NCBI GenBank assembly: GCA_036250225.1 | Contig: JAPZLL010000004.1 | Coordinates: 620,001-684,000, forward strand | Origin: Cercophora sp. LCS_1 | Taxonomy: Eukaryota > Ascomycota > Sordariomycetes > Sordariales > Lasiosphaeriaceae | Direction of reading: 5' to 3' | Length of the DNA: 64,000 nt | Shown: positions 54,778 through 64,000 of the stretch, in pieces | Layout of the letters: each line of letters begins with the position of its first letter | How positions within the stretch are numbered: the first letter of the stretch is position 1 | Made by a program: the position numbers and the translations under genes | The notes under the pieces: model-generated | The model's input: only the letters and a program-made list of their open reading frames with translations | The model's database searches: none | Told to the model about the DNA's origin: nothing

Positions 54778-55476
54778 GTTGTGTTGTATTGTGTGGTGAG
54801 GGAAGTTGAGGGAAGTACCTACCTAGTTTTGGGACCGGACCGACTGCCTGTCGAATGATACCTCTTTTTGGTTTTTTTTTTCTTTCTGTTATGTAATCAA
54901 CGCGTGTTCCCTTTTGGTCCGCAAATCTTGTGATGTGACCTCGTGGAAAGCAACAGTCATGATGAGGTTTGACGCGTCGAAGCATTGTGACTTCTTCCGT
55001 GGTGTTGCCGGGGGGGGGGGGGGGATGTGCTTTGACAATCCGAGAACATGGGTCCCTGGGGTGATCCATGCCCCAGAGCCGAAGGCTGAAGGACCCCTGT
55101 TGGGTGTTGAACGAAAACGGCATCCTTCGCGGGCCGGGTGGTGTGGGTCCTACCTCCGGCTCCCGGCTTTTGGACCGCACCCGACCCGAGAGACGGTGCC
55201 GGTTATTATGTGGGGCGGGTCCGGTTTGGACACGGGGCTTTGAGGCCTGGGCATTTAGAGCGTGTCGACCAGGGGCTGGAACATCAAGTCCAGCCGAGAA
55301 ACTCAGATAAATAACCCGTTGAACTCTTCGATGGGCGGTTATTTTCACTTTTTGTCAAGGATTTGGACATTTTCTCAACGCGAACGCAAAGAGGTCCAGA
55401 TTCTTCTCAGAACTTGGACTGATAAGGCATCAAACAATCTCGCGGCCCGTGTGCAAGACATCTGGGGCAATGATCT
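54778..55476. other. Intergenic with a G-run at about 55009-55023
   Basis: No gene. ACGCGT occurs at about 54900 and 54971, in 3' sequence, which shows that the hexamer alone is not evidence of regulation. Confidence 0.5.
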
Positions 55477-56818
55477 TCAACCCCCTAGTTCCCGCATTCG
55501 ACGTTCGATCCAGTTCACTTGTCCATTCTGCCCATCTGACCAATCCATTTCGTCCTCAGCGTCCTGTTCGTTCTCAAAGTCCTTGAGAGGGTTCCCGTCC
55601 GGGAATTCGCCCCCTGGCATGTAACGCTCAACCAAGGTAGAACCCACACGAACGTCCCTAAATTGTCTCGAGCGAGCTTCCATACCCATATTTTTGCATT
55701 CTGCACCGATGGGGTCCCTGAAATACAGACTCTCGACGCCCCTGTTCCGAACCAGGTCCAAGACATGCTTCCACTCGCCTTCAACAAGCCTGACACGGGC
55801 CAAGGAAAAATAGCAAAAAGGACGTGACATGTCGCCGACAAGCCGCGACAGAGTTTGAGCCCTTAGGTCCACATAACGTAAACGGAGATATAACAAGCGA
55901 TGCCAGCGATGTTGTTCGTGTAATATCCTTTGCAGACGGATATTGGGCGCAAATGAATTCTTGTTCCTCCCGTCCAGCGTAAGCTCCCGCAGATTCGACG
56001 TGCTGACGAAGCGGGCAAGCAGCCTTTGGATTTGGCGTCGGTGTTTCCTGGGATCGGGAAGTCTGTTAGAGACAAAGTGGAACTGCTCGAGCTGCGTCAT
56101 CCCCAGGTGGAGCGTGTCTTCGGTCCCAGGCGTAAGTCGCAGGCTCCCGGGCTCCCCTAACGTGCCGAGGTCCATCTTGATAGATTGAAGAAGCACACCT
56201 GCTGCTCGAGCAGCGTCCAAAAATCTCAATAATGTACCGGTAATTGGGAGCGGTGCTCCGTAGGCCACCACCGCATTGCCAGGTAGCGGCTCGAGCATGA
56301 AATCCCGGAGCCCATCCCAAATGTCGCGCGTAAGCGACATGGGGCCCGCATGGATTGTCGTTATCCATGTCGAAAAACCCGAGTCCCCATAACTTTGACA
56401 TTCTTGCCAACGCGGATCCAATGGTCACCGCAAGATCTGTCCTTTTCAACACGTGCTCTTGCTTGTCGTAAAGGGCCTTGTACTTTTCGTGGACTTGGCG
56501 CGTTCGGTCGGTGTAGGCTGCTTTCAGGATCATGAGGAGGATCTCATCTGGGAGATCCAGGATGCCCAACTTGGCCGTTTCCGGTGAGGAAAGATCAGAG
56601 GCCTGTCCGTATACTCTCTTCTTCATCAGATTCAGACGGGCGGCGTGGATCTCAATGTCATCGATGGTTTCGTTGACATCCCTGAGAATGCCATAACTCT
56701 CTTTGAGGTAACAAGCGCGTCGGAGTACGAGATATGTTCCACCGACCGAACTGGCTCTTGGTCCTCCGTTTTTGGAAAGGAGCGTGCAATGATGGGGGTT
56801 GGTGGTTGTCGTCGACAT
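55477..56818 (-). pseudogene. F-box family relic, frameshifted
   Basis: From 56818 (minus) the frame MSTTTTNPHHC leads to an F-box-like LDLPDEILLMILKAAYTD and YKALYDKQEHVLKRTDLAVT, then GSALARMSKLWGLGF. That matches the 32-kb F-box relic (ELYHEQQSLIRDGVF). Between about 56400 and 56360 the sequence passes into the next frame without a splice pair and continues as DIWDGLRDFMLEPLPGNAVV, AGVLLQSIKMDLGTLGEPGS, LTPGTEDTLHLGMTQLEQFH and a C terminus at 55477. The region between F-box and the Tyr/Gln block is much shorter than in the 32-kb copy. One frameshift makes a relic most likely; a sequencing error would make it a living gene. Confidence 0.6.
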
Positions 56819-57147
56819 GGGGGGGGAGCGGCCAACGCCAGGTGAGATATGTTATCGTTATCGCACGTGACTTTGACACACAGCGTCCCTGATGGAGCCC
56901 GTTGGGCACCCTGATGGCCCCGAGTCCCTGACCCAAAAAAAGACGCAAGGTAGCCTGGCAAAAAGTCAAATTTGGTATCAGGGACTGCATGCGTACCCTC
57001 TGTACCGGGACCTGGAGTTAGGTGCATCCTTGTACAGAGCACTATATTTGCAAATACCTAGCTAAGCTACCCATGCCATCGAGCTCGAGTTTTAATGTAG
57101 CTCCCAAGACTACGTAATGAAACAAGGCGGGCTGGACTCAAGCACCC
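56819..57147. other. Intergenic
   Basis: 329 nt with no gene. Confidence 0.45.
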
Positions 57148-57774
57148 TCAAGGGCACAACTGCGCATTGATGTGGTCCCGACCATACGTGTACCTGCCAT
57201 TGCCGTTATCATACCAACCAGCCCTGCCCTTGCCGCAAACCGAGTCGACCGACCCCATTTGGGACAGGTAACTCGGAACGATGGTCACCATCTGGCCGTC
57301 ATAGTTGCACATGCTGTGTGGGCGAATCGAGTTAGATATGCCGCCCCCGAATCATCCAGGCACCAACAAGGTGCAGGGGACTACTCACTAGGCCATGGTC
57401 CCGCCCTGCGTCGTCCTCACCCAGTAATTGTTGAGCTGCTTGCCGCCCCAGTAGCTGGCGAAGGCTGCCTGCGCACCGTCGACCGAGTCTCCGGCCGTAC
57501 GTCCGTAGCAATTGACGGTCAAGCGGCGGAACAAATTGGCGCTGGGGTCGGCCGACGCTGCCACGTACTTATCCACAGCATCGTAATCGATTGGGCCGAG
57601 GTACGTGTATTGCAGCAGGCCTGTCTTGGGATCGATGGAGCCATCTCCCATGTAGTGGCCGTCGGGGAGCCCGTCGGGGAGCGCGGCGGGGAGGTGGGGA
57701 GAGACGACGCCTGCGGCTCCACCCGTGGTGTTGAGGAGGAGGACGGCGAGGAAGGAGAGCGCCTTGATGCCCAT
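57148..57774 (-). CDS. Small secreted protein, CN-CG-GWY type
   Basis: Exons (minus) 57774-57389 and 57313-57148 give 183 residues, with GCC TA joining to C ATG TGC. Signal peptide MGIKALSFLAVLLLNTTGGA. The mature part has four Cys: LTVNCYGRTAG, MAYMCNYDGQM, VDSVCGKGRAGWYDNGNGRY and INAQLCP. This Cys/GWY/YGR order recurs in a common unnamed family of fungal secreted proteins. The unspliced frame stops within the intron, so splicing is needed for the last two thirds of the motif. A TATA box lies 103 nt upstream. Extracellular, effector-like; function unknown. Confidence 0.8.
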
Positions 57775-57876
57775 GGTTGGTTTTCGGTATCCGAGAAGCA
57801 AAAGTGTGTAAGGGTACAACTGGATGAGGGTCTTGGAGTTGTCTCACCTCATCGTCACTGCTGTGGAAAACCAGCC

Positions 57877-57884
57877 CTTATATA
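57877..57884 (-). promoter_or_regulatory. TATA box of the small secreted-protein gene
   Basis: TATATAAG on the minus strand, 103 nt upstream of the start at 57774. Confidence 0.5.
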
Positions 57885-59268
57885 CATGTGCTGAGCTTAT
57901 GGGACAGACCGTTGTAGACCGAAAATAGCTTCTGTGGGTGTTCGTTCAGATTGTGCGCCACGTAGATATGGCACATGTAACATAGCTAGGTCCGCGCAAT
58001 GTGTCTTGCAACGTTGGGAGCTACGTGCCTTTCCACATGTTACATTTCAAGTTGGCTCGCTGACGGCAAGTTCCGCAGTTTATTGATGTCACGACAGCCG
58101 CACTTTAACTAAATAGCCCTACAGGGAGCGAGAACCGGTAGAGCTCGCGTAGGTTCCCTACAGATAGAACGTAAAAGCTTCGCGTCTGGTCGTGACCGGC
58201 GCACGGTAAGTTTAGGTCCGACTCCCGAGATCCGATGTTGATCGCTTGATTGAACCCGACGCCGCGGAAGAGGTCACAGGGCTGTGAGCTAAAAAAAAAA
58301 AAACGAGGAACTCGCCAGAGAGTACATTAATTACCCAGATCCCTTATGCATTTACAGTGTGTATTTACACCCCGTGTATCTCCGATGTCTTGCAGCCCTA
58401 GTCCCTACGCTTAAGCACATCATCCCTTCATTGTCCGCATAGCCTAAACTGACACATGTAAAGTGTTTCTATCAACTGCTCGCCCTTCATTACTTTCCAC
58501 ATCTGAGCCCGGGAAGGGAGTTTCATCGCCGCTCCAGAATGAGAAAACAGGTGAAGGGTCGACCGCGTTCACGTGGCTGTTCCCTTCCCGTAGTCTGCAT
58601 GATGTTTGCAACGTTGAGGCACTGCTCAGCTAATCTAAATGATTTTGGCTTGGTGGTTGGCGGTCTGAAGCCTGTAGTCTGCAGTCGGCCTCTGCTGGTG
58701 GATTTCCCACAGTGCAGGTGTGGTTTGCCACATGCACGATTGTGGCCGAGGTGTCGCCGGAGCAGGCCACATCCCACGACGTTTTTCTCCCGATCAGGCA
58801 CGATCAAAACCTACGATGGATAGTGAGATTTCAATACGTTGGACCCGAGAGTCGGTGTGTCTTATATGAAAAGCGATGTAAGGCTATCTAGCGATAGGGA
58901 ATAGTTCTGCTGCTGGACTCCGAAAGGGAGAGGTATAAAGCCATTGTAGAATTCTTCAGGCAGCTTAGGATTATATATTATAAAATTATCAATAACAGTG
59001 CCAGTGGTATATTGACTTGAGGTGCCCGCGTGTGGTGGTTTGGCATGGAATTTTTTTTGGCTCCTTATGGAGTTGTTCTGGTTGCCAGCGCTCGTGAACG
59101 TCTTTCTTGCCAGCGGGTGCTTTTGTCTAGAGAACATAAACTACAACAACAATAACAAGGCGATTCCACACCACGAGTCAGAGACCCCCCAACGGCAGGA
59201 TAAACTACGATCGGGATTTCATGGGTCGACTTGGGAAGCTCTGTGATACCTTGACAGGCCTAGCCCAC
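57885..59268. other. Intergenic, no gene recognised
   Basis: 1.4 kb with short frames, an A-run at about 58290 and AT-rich stretch at 58.97 kb. Nothing supported. Confidence 0.45.
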
Positions 59269-59959
59269 GAGCAAGATGTCCCGCCACGAGAAGGTCGGTT
59301 TGCCTTCGATATAGGGTCCACCATGGGAAAGATGCCGCGAGCGTTGGAACCTGATTCTGACGACTTGGGCGGCTTGGACGACCATAAAGTATCGCCCTGG
59401 CTTAGTCTAAATGGCCCCGGTTTCTGGACTCAGTTTCCTCAAGGTTCAGCCAACAACTCTTGCGCGAGCCCTAGTTTGAGCGTCTTGCCGACATACTGGA
59501 TAGTATTCGCAGAGCCGGCGTGTTTCCCAAGACATCAATTTTGCAATTCACTGGCCGGGAGGATTCGGTAACCTCGGCACACCATGACAGACGAAACCCG
59601 ACAGCGACTGTCCTAGGGCATGAAGAATCTTGAAGTCGAACGAGCTCAAGAACTTGCGATCTCTGTCTCTTACATCGACAGCGATGCATAATATGCCGAC
59701 CCTAGCAAGGTTTCATAACAACCTCAACAAGCCTCTTCGGAAACTCGAGTTCAAGGAAACTTGGCTGATGAGCGGTAGCTGGAGGTTTGCATTGGACTTG
59801 CTGGCGGAAAGCGAAGTGAAGAAGATCGTCAGACTGATGTATCCGTCTGGTGACGAATTGGATGACATGACAGAGGACAACTACAATGCTACCTTCACTA
59901 CCGAGTTTACCACGGATGCAACAGAAGCCGAGGACTACGTCCTCCATGGATACTCCTGA
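59269..59959 (+). pseudogene. F-box family relic, C-terminal part
   Basis: Starts with FDIGSTMGKMPRALEPDSDD, resembling the block VTIGSALARMSKLWGLGF of the 56-kb relic. The sequence changes frame near 59435, where stop codons follow, and resumes as ELKNLRSLSLTSTAMHNMPT, ARFHNNLNKPLRKLEFKETW and RFALDLLAESEVKKIV to a stop at 59957-59959. The start and F-box are missing. Confidence 0.6.
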
Positions 59960-60482
59960 CCAGGTGGTAATCCCATACGGGGACTGGAGGATGCTTCTGT
60001 CGAGGAGGCGGAAGAAGACGTTGACTAGGATTGTGGCGCACTTTAGGGGATGTAGGATAAGCGTATTGGTAGAATATGTAGAGTATGTGCTAAAGCTTTT
60101 GATAACGAAAGAGAAACCAGCTCGGTGCTTCTCTACCTACCTACTCCATACCTGGGTGGTTACCCCGGTTTCAGTTGATGCTGTCTTTGAAGCTCAGCCA
60201 AGTGGGTAGGTATAGAGACATAATGATCGCCGTTCTTCTAGTCAGGCGAAGCTGCACGAATGCCTCTTAATCCAAAAGTAGGTCAAGGCGGTAATCAAGC
60301 TGGGCGGCAAAAAAAAAAAAAAAAAAGAAGCGGAGGTGTTCAAGGATTCAGAACGGAAAAGAGGGCGGCGTGGGACTTTTCCCCATTAAACACTTGGTTT
60401 CAAGTCAAACTCCAACAACGTCTTCAAGACTCAACAGGGAGAGAGGTCCGACTTTATTTCCAATCAAACAGGATAACCCTTT
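59960..60482. other. Intergenic
   Basis: 3' spacer with an A-run at about 60310-60326; no gene. Confidence 0.5.
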
Positions 60483-61592
60483 TCAGGGATGCGCGGCCTT
60501 CATCATCTCCACACTCTTATGATAATCCGACGTCCCGCCATTCGGATCCTGATCCCTGGTCTTGCAGCTGGAATACTTCTTCCCGTTGCCCTGCGACCCA
60601 TCAATCCGCAGAAAGCTCTGGCCCTTGGCCTTGAGCATGGTCTTGGCCGCGTCATCGTACCAACCGTTGATAAAGTCGCCGTGGAAGCAGTATCCTTCGC
60701 CGATCTCGCCGCACGCAAGCTTGATCGGCGGCGTACCCTTCCAACCGCCTGGGATCGCGCTGCGGGTGTTGTATCTGTCCCATTCATCAGTCACCCACCC
60801 GCATCCTACCGAGGTGGTGTTGCAGTAGAAGGAAGAAAACTCACCGGATCGAAAACCTCAGGCTAGGAATTCTCTTCCACCCCGGAGGGCACTTGTTCCC
60901 ATGATTCCCGGCATAATCGTACTGCTTGATATCATTCGGGTTCACGCAGTCGGGGAATCGCAGGATGGCTTGGAGATGGGCCGAGCAGGTGGACAGCGGC
61001 AAGGCGGCGCGCGGTCGCTTGTCGCGGTCTTCGGGGCCATTGCCGTCGCACCACCAGGTCAGCATGTTGAGGTTCTCCTTGACGTCGGCTTGCGACTTGG
61101 CGCTCGCGTTGCCGGCGATCATGGCGAGATCGGGCGGGAAGGGGATCTCGGCCCGGTCGATGTTCTCGTAGTAGGTCTTAAATGTGGCCGGGTAGATCTC
61201 AGTGTATTTATCGCCGTTGACGTAGTAGAGGGTTGGCGCCCCTGTGATATGTCGGTACTTCTGAAGGCAGAGGAGGGGAGGATCATGAAGAAGACATACA
61301 GTAGACGCTCATGTCGTTGGCGTTTTCGCCGGAGGGACAGCCCTTTTGAAGGTCCGCTGTTGTGGGGACGGTCGTGTTGATGGCGTCGGAGCCGTAGAAG
61401 CTGGCATTCATTGGTCAGTTTTGGATCGGGGCACGAGATGGTCATGTTTGCGTTGTACCTGTGCATGTGGCTCACATATTTTCCTGGCGATACAAGTGCG
61501 TCCATGTTCTTCCTGAATAGGGGTTTATGCTCAACCACAGTGAGGGCGGTCACCGCAGTGGTGAAGGCCAGAGCCGTCAGCTGGAGATGCAT
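60483..61592 (-). CDS. DUF1996 secreted protein
   Basis: Exons (minus) 61592-61459, 61400-61300, 61241-60845 and 60774-60483 give 307 residues. Signal peptide MHLQLTALAFTTAVTALTVV. DUF1996 marks in order: SPGKYVSHMHSFYGSDAINT, LQKGCPSGENANDMSVYW, APTLYYVNGDKYTEIYP, IPFPPDLAMIAGNASAKSQA, TWWCDGNG, STCSAHLQAILRFPDCVNPN, CPPGWKRIPSLRFSIRYNTR, GEIGEGYCFHGDFINGWYDD. The invariant HMH, SVYW and FPDC are present. The family is secreted in fungi, often with WSC domains, and its biochemical activity is not known. The third exon's acceptor (ATCACAG) is chosen so that T plus GG restores the Trp of SVYW. Confidence 0.9.
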
Positions 61593-62813
61593 CTTGGGCG
61601 ATGTCGATGTCGATGTCGAAGGACGCGGGATGAAGACAAGGCGAGCGGTGACATCGGAGAATAATCTCGTTAGACGACGTTTTTATCTTTGGTTCTGGGA
61701 GCCCCGGCAGTTGGGCTAGCGCGGGTGTATTGAGCTGCGATATAAGTCAGGGCTGGGTGCGGCTAATATCGGGGTAATACAAACGCGCGGTGTGATTGCG
61801 ACGGTTGATGTGAGGATTTATATCACGGGGTCTAAATTATGACGCCCGTGCTTTCCATTGGCGGCAACGAGATACCCCGGGTTTCCGGGTCTGTGCCGGT
61901 AGTTGTTAGCTTCAGAGTAAACAGGTAGCCCTCGAAGAAGGTTGTTGACCGGCACCATCAGGTTTGGAGTTGGTATCGCCAGGTTTTGGCGCACGGCACA
62001 ACTGTTACACGCTGCCGTTGTGTGAGGCTCTTGTTGAGCCCGCCCTGCGGTTGCGTCTTATCACACAGTGTTTGGGGCGTTGAGGTTGAGGATATCAAGC
62101 GACTTGGTGACCAAAAAGGTGACCGTACCCTGGATCCTGCTGATACCAGTTCAAGTGATACCTCATCGACTGAGCATATTTTCCGAAGAACATTGGCAGA
62201 AAATGGCAAAGGTGTATTTTTGGGTCTCAAACCTTTTTGAATGTCTGGGATGGTTGGATTGGGAAATTTGAAAGAAATGTGCATTGAATCCGGTTCACGG
62301 CGTTTCAAGTCCCTTAGTCTGGACGGATACTTCGAATTCGACTTTATATCAAAGACATTTCACGATGCCTTGAATCTTCTGTGCAGTTGGGCTTCTTCTT
62401 GCATCCTTCGAATATCTGTCACTTTGGGGTTCCATTTGTTTCATCATAAGTCTAAGATCCTCCAAGCTTTTGTATTAGAACGGAGAATGCCTCTGGTGCA
62501 TCTATGGGTGAAAGAAGGGGGTGAAGTGTCCCGAACACAGGAAGATCCACATGGATTTCATCTAGAACCACCAATCCTACCTAGTACACCTCCTAGTTTT
62601 CTCACATCGGATAACCCAATCCTCTCGTTTCTACCTAGGTACCTACCTACCTAATGATACGTTCGTTCTTCCCTGTTTTCTCTAAAGAATGCTACTCCAA
62701 GCGTCAGGCGCAAGGAGTTGCCTTTATTGGTAAAAACTCGCATTGTTTCCTTTGAGTGGCGACACAATCTCTTCTCAACGAGGTAATAATTGAGGTGTAC
62801 GAGTTGTCCCGAT
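61593..62813. other. Intergenic, no gene recognised
   Basis: 1.2 kb. A 137-codon plus-strand frame (62241-62654) has no motif. TACCTACC-type short repeats occur at about 62631-62653. Confidence 0.45.
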
Positions 62814-63867
62814 TCAACCGCCCGATGGAGGTCTCTCATCAGGCATCCCCTGTAAACCGTCTGTCGTCCCAACGAAGACGACAAGGACGGCAGCAAAGGC
62901 TGATGTCGCGGCAAAAATCTGCGGAATACTCGCCGAGGTCAAAACGCACAAGCAAAAAGCTGCCAGGATTGTGAAGCTGGCCATAGCCCACAGTCGATTT
63001 GTCAGGGTAGTGATGGCGTTAAGAACAAAGACACCACCAATCGGTAGTAGACAAGCAATGATGGTGGCAATGGTCTTGAGAATCCAATAGATTTTGGTGG
63101 GAGGATAGACGATTGTGTTCCTTGTGTAATCCTGGTTTCCTGATTTCTGCTACTTGTCAGAGACCACCCATCAAAGAATGCTTTTTTTTTCTTGAGAAAG
63201 AAACCCACGTGAATGAAGCGTCCAAAAGTGTAGTTGTACGCATGGATGATCCACAGAATCAGTGGATTCTGAACTCCAGGGCGATCTGAAGGCGGTATCA
63301 AAGCCACCATGTCATCCAAGTCTGGGGATTTCCAGATGTCTTTGTCGTAACCTTCCAGGCGGACGTTCCCCATCGTGGGCCTATCCATCCACTGATGCAG
63401 AGATGAAACCTGGCGAGGGACTGCATGGCCAAGTTCGAGAACTTGGCGATGACGAAGAAGTGCTTCGTCTAGAATCGTGTCAGTAGGGCCCTTTGGGAGT
63501 CTCTGCCGGCGTCGTAGTGTTGGAACGTACGATAGTCTTTGATTTTGTCCCTTATCTCCATCATAGTTTCTAGCTGGGCGCTGTCACTACCCTCTGGTGC
63601 ATCGTCGTAGCCGGACTCCTGTAGTCGGCCCCAGTTCACTGCATACCGCTTCCTGGGACTCGTTTCCGGGACGTCATCATCTTTCTGTTGGTACTCTTTG
63701 AGGGCCGCTTCCAGCTCAGCGAGCTCAGCCTGGCGGTGTAAGATATCTTGAGCAGAGAGGGCAAGAAACCGTCTCACGATGGCCGTCTCGGGGTACCGTC
63801 CCATCAACTGGCCCAACCGTGCATGGCCACCCGGGGCGTTGTGGTCTTGTTTTTCTGCATCACTCAT
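62814..63867 (-). CDS. DUF6594-type membrane protein
   Basis: Exons (minus) 63867-63531, 63468-63209 and 63146-62814 give 309 residues. The N-terminal part is soluble: LGQLMGRYPETAIVRRFLAL, LSAQDILHRQAELAELEAAL, and the charged YHEALLRHRQVLEL, completed across intron 1. This matches the fungal DUF6594 pattern of a GYP-start, RRF and lQ-eL helices. The C terminus has three spans: IYWILKTIATIIACLLPIGG, LWAMASFTILAAFCLCVLTS and IPQIFAATSAFAAVLVVFVG. Function unknown; many copies exist in filamentous ascomycetes. Confidence 0.85.
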
Positions 63868-64000
63868 TCTGCTTGCTTAGGTGACTGCTTGCTGTCGAAT
63901 CATGGCGCGGATCAAGTGAAGATTGGGGTGGAGGGGGATCCGGACGGACACTATCTGGTGATGAGGCTCAATTGAAGGGAGCATTTGCGTTGCAGGCGGA
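63868..64000. other. Window end, no gene
   Basis: Promoter side of the DUF6594 gene; the window stops here. Confidence 0.4.

Noticed and set aside
54900..54976. ACGCGT hexamers after the PLAC8 gene
   Set aside because: Position in 3' sequence; the hexamer is expected several times by chance in 64 kb.
62241..62654. 137-codon plus-strand frame
   Set aside because: No start context, no motif; the right end runs into TACCTACC repeats.

Overview
This is a window from the nuclear genome of a filamentous ascomycete (Pezizomycotina, most likely a Sordariomycete). The reasons are short GT-AG introns (about 40-155 nt) with CTGAC/CTAAC branch sites, intron-bearing tRNAs, Zn2Cys6 and PLAC8 genes, DUF1996, fungal rhodopsin-like and DUF6594 families, and broken genes whose stops look like C-to-T (RIP-type) damage. 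Species cannot be named from the sequence. Exon boundaries below were worked out by hand from splice motifs and reading frames.

Left part (1-31.5 kb) is mostly conserved housekeeping. It holds DAHP synthase (with a Cpc1/Gcn4-type site upstream), a small Cys-rich membrane protein divergent from thymidylate synthase, a decayed DHA2-type MFS transporter, a Zn2Cys6 regulator, a three-span membrane protein, a large leucine-rich-repeat protein, DPM3, a CENP-O/Mcm21 kinetochore protein, a small secreted protein, an FtsJ-like methyltransferase fragment, a kelch-type membrane protein, an OXLD1-like mitochondrial protein, a purine phosphoribosyltransferase (Hpt1-like) and a coiled-coil protein.

Middle part (31.7-50.3 kb) is more accessory. 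It has tRNA-Arg(CCT), a decayed F-box gene, a cytochrome b561-like membrane protein, a conserved protein of unknown function, a two-repeat Cys-rich secreted protein, a rhodopsin-like receptor-type protein, a flavinylated BBE-type oxidase, tRNA-Glu and tRNA-Asp. Next comes the most unusual locus: two diverged paralogues of a putative HExxH (gluzincin-like) protein flanking a 360-residue protein of unknown function. One paralogue keeps the metal motif but is cut short by a stop codon. The other is full length but has lost the motif.

Right part (50.5-64 kb) holds a truncated amidohydrolase pseudogene, a CFEM-like Cys-rich membrane protein, a cyclic phosphodiesterase (Cpd1-like), a PLAC8 protein, two further F-box-family relics, a small secreted protein, a DUF1996 secreted protein and a DUF6594 membrane protein. 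No transposon, CRISPR array, rRNA gene or polyketide/NRPS cluster was seen.
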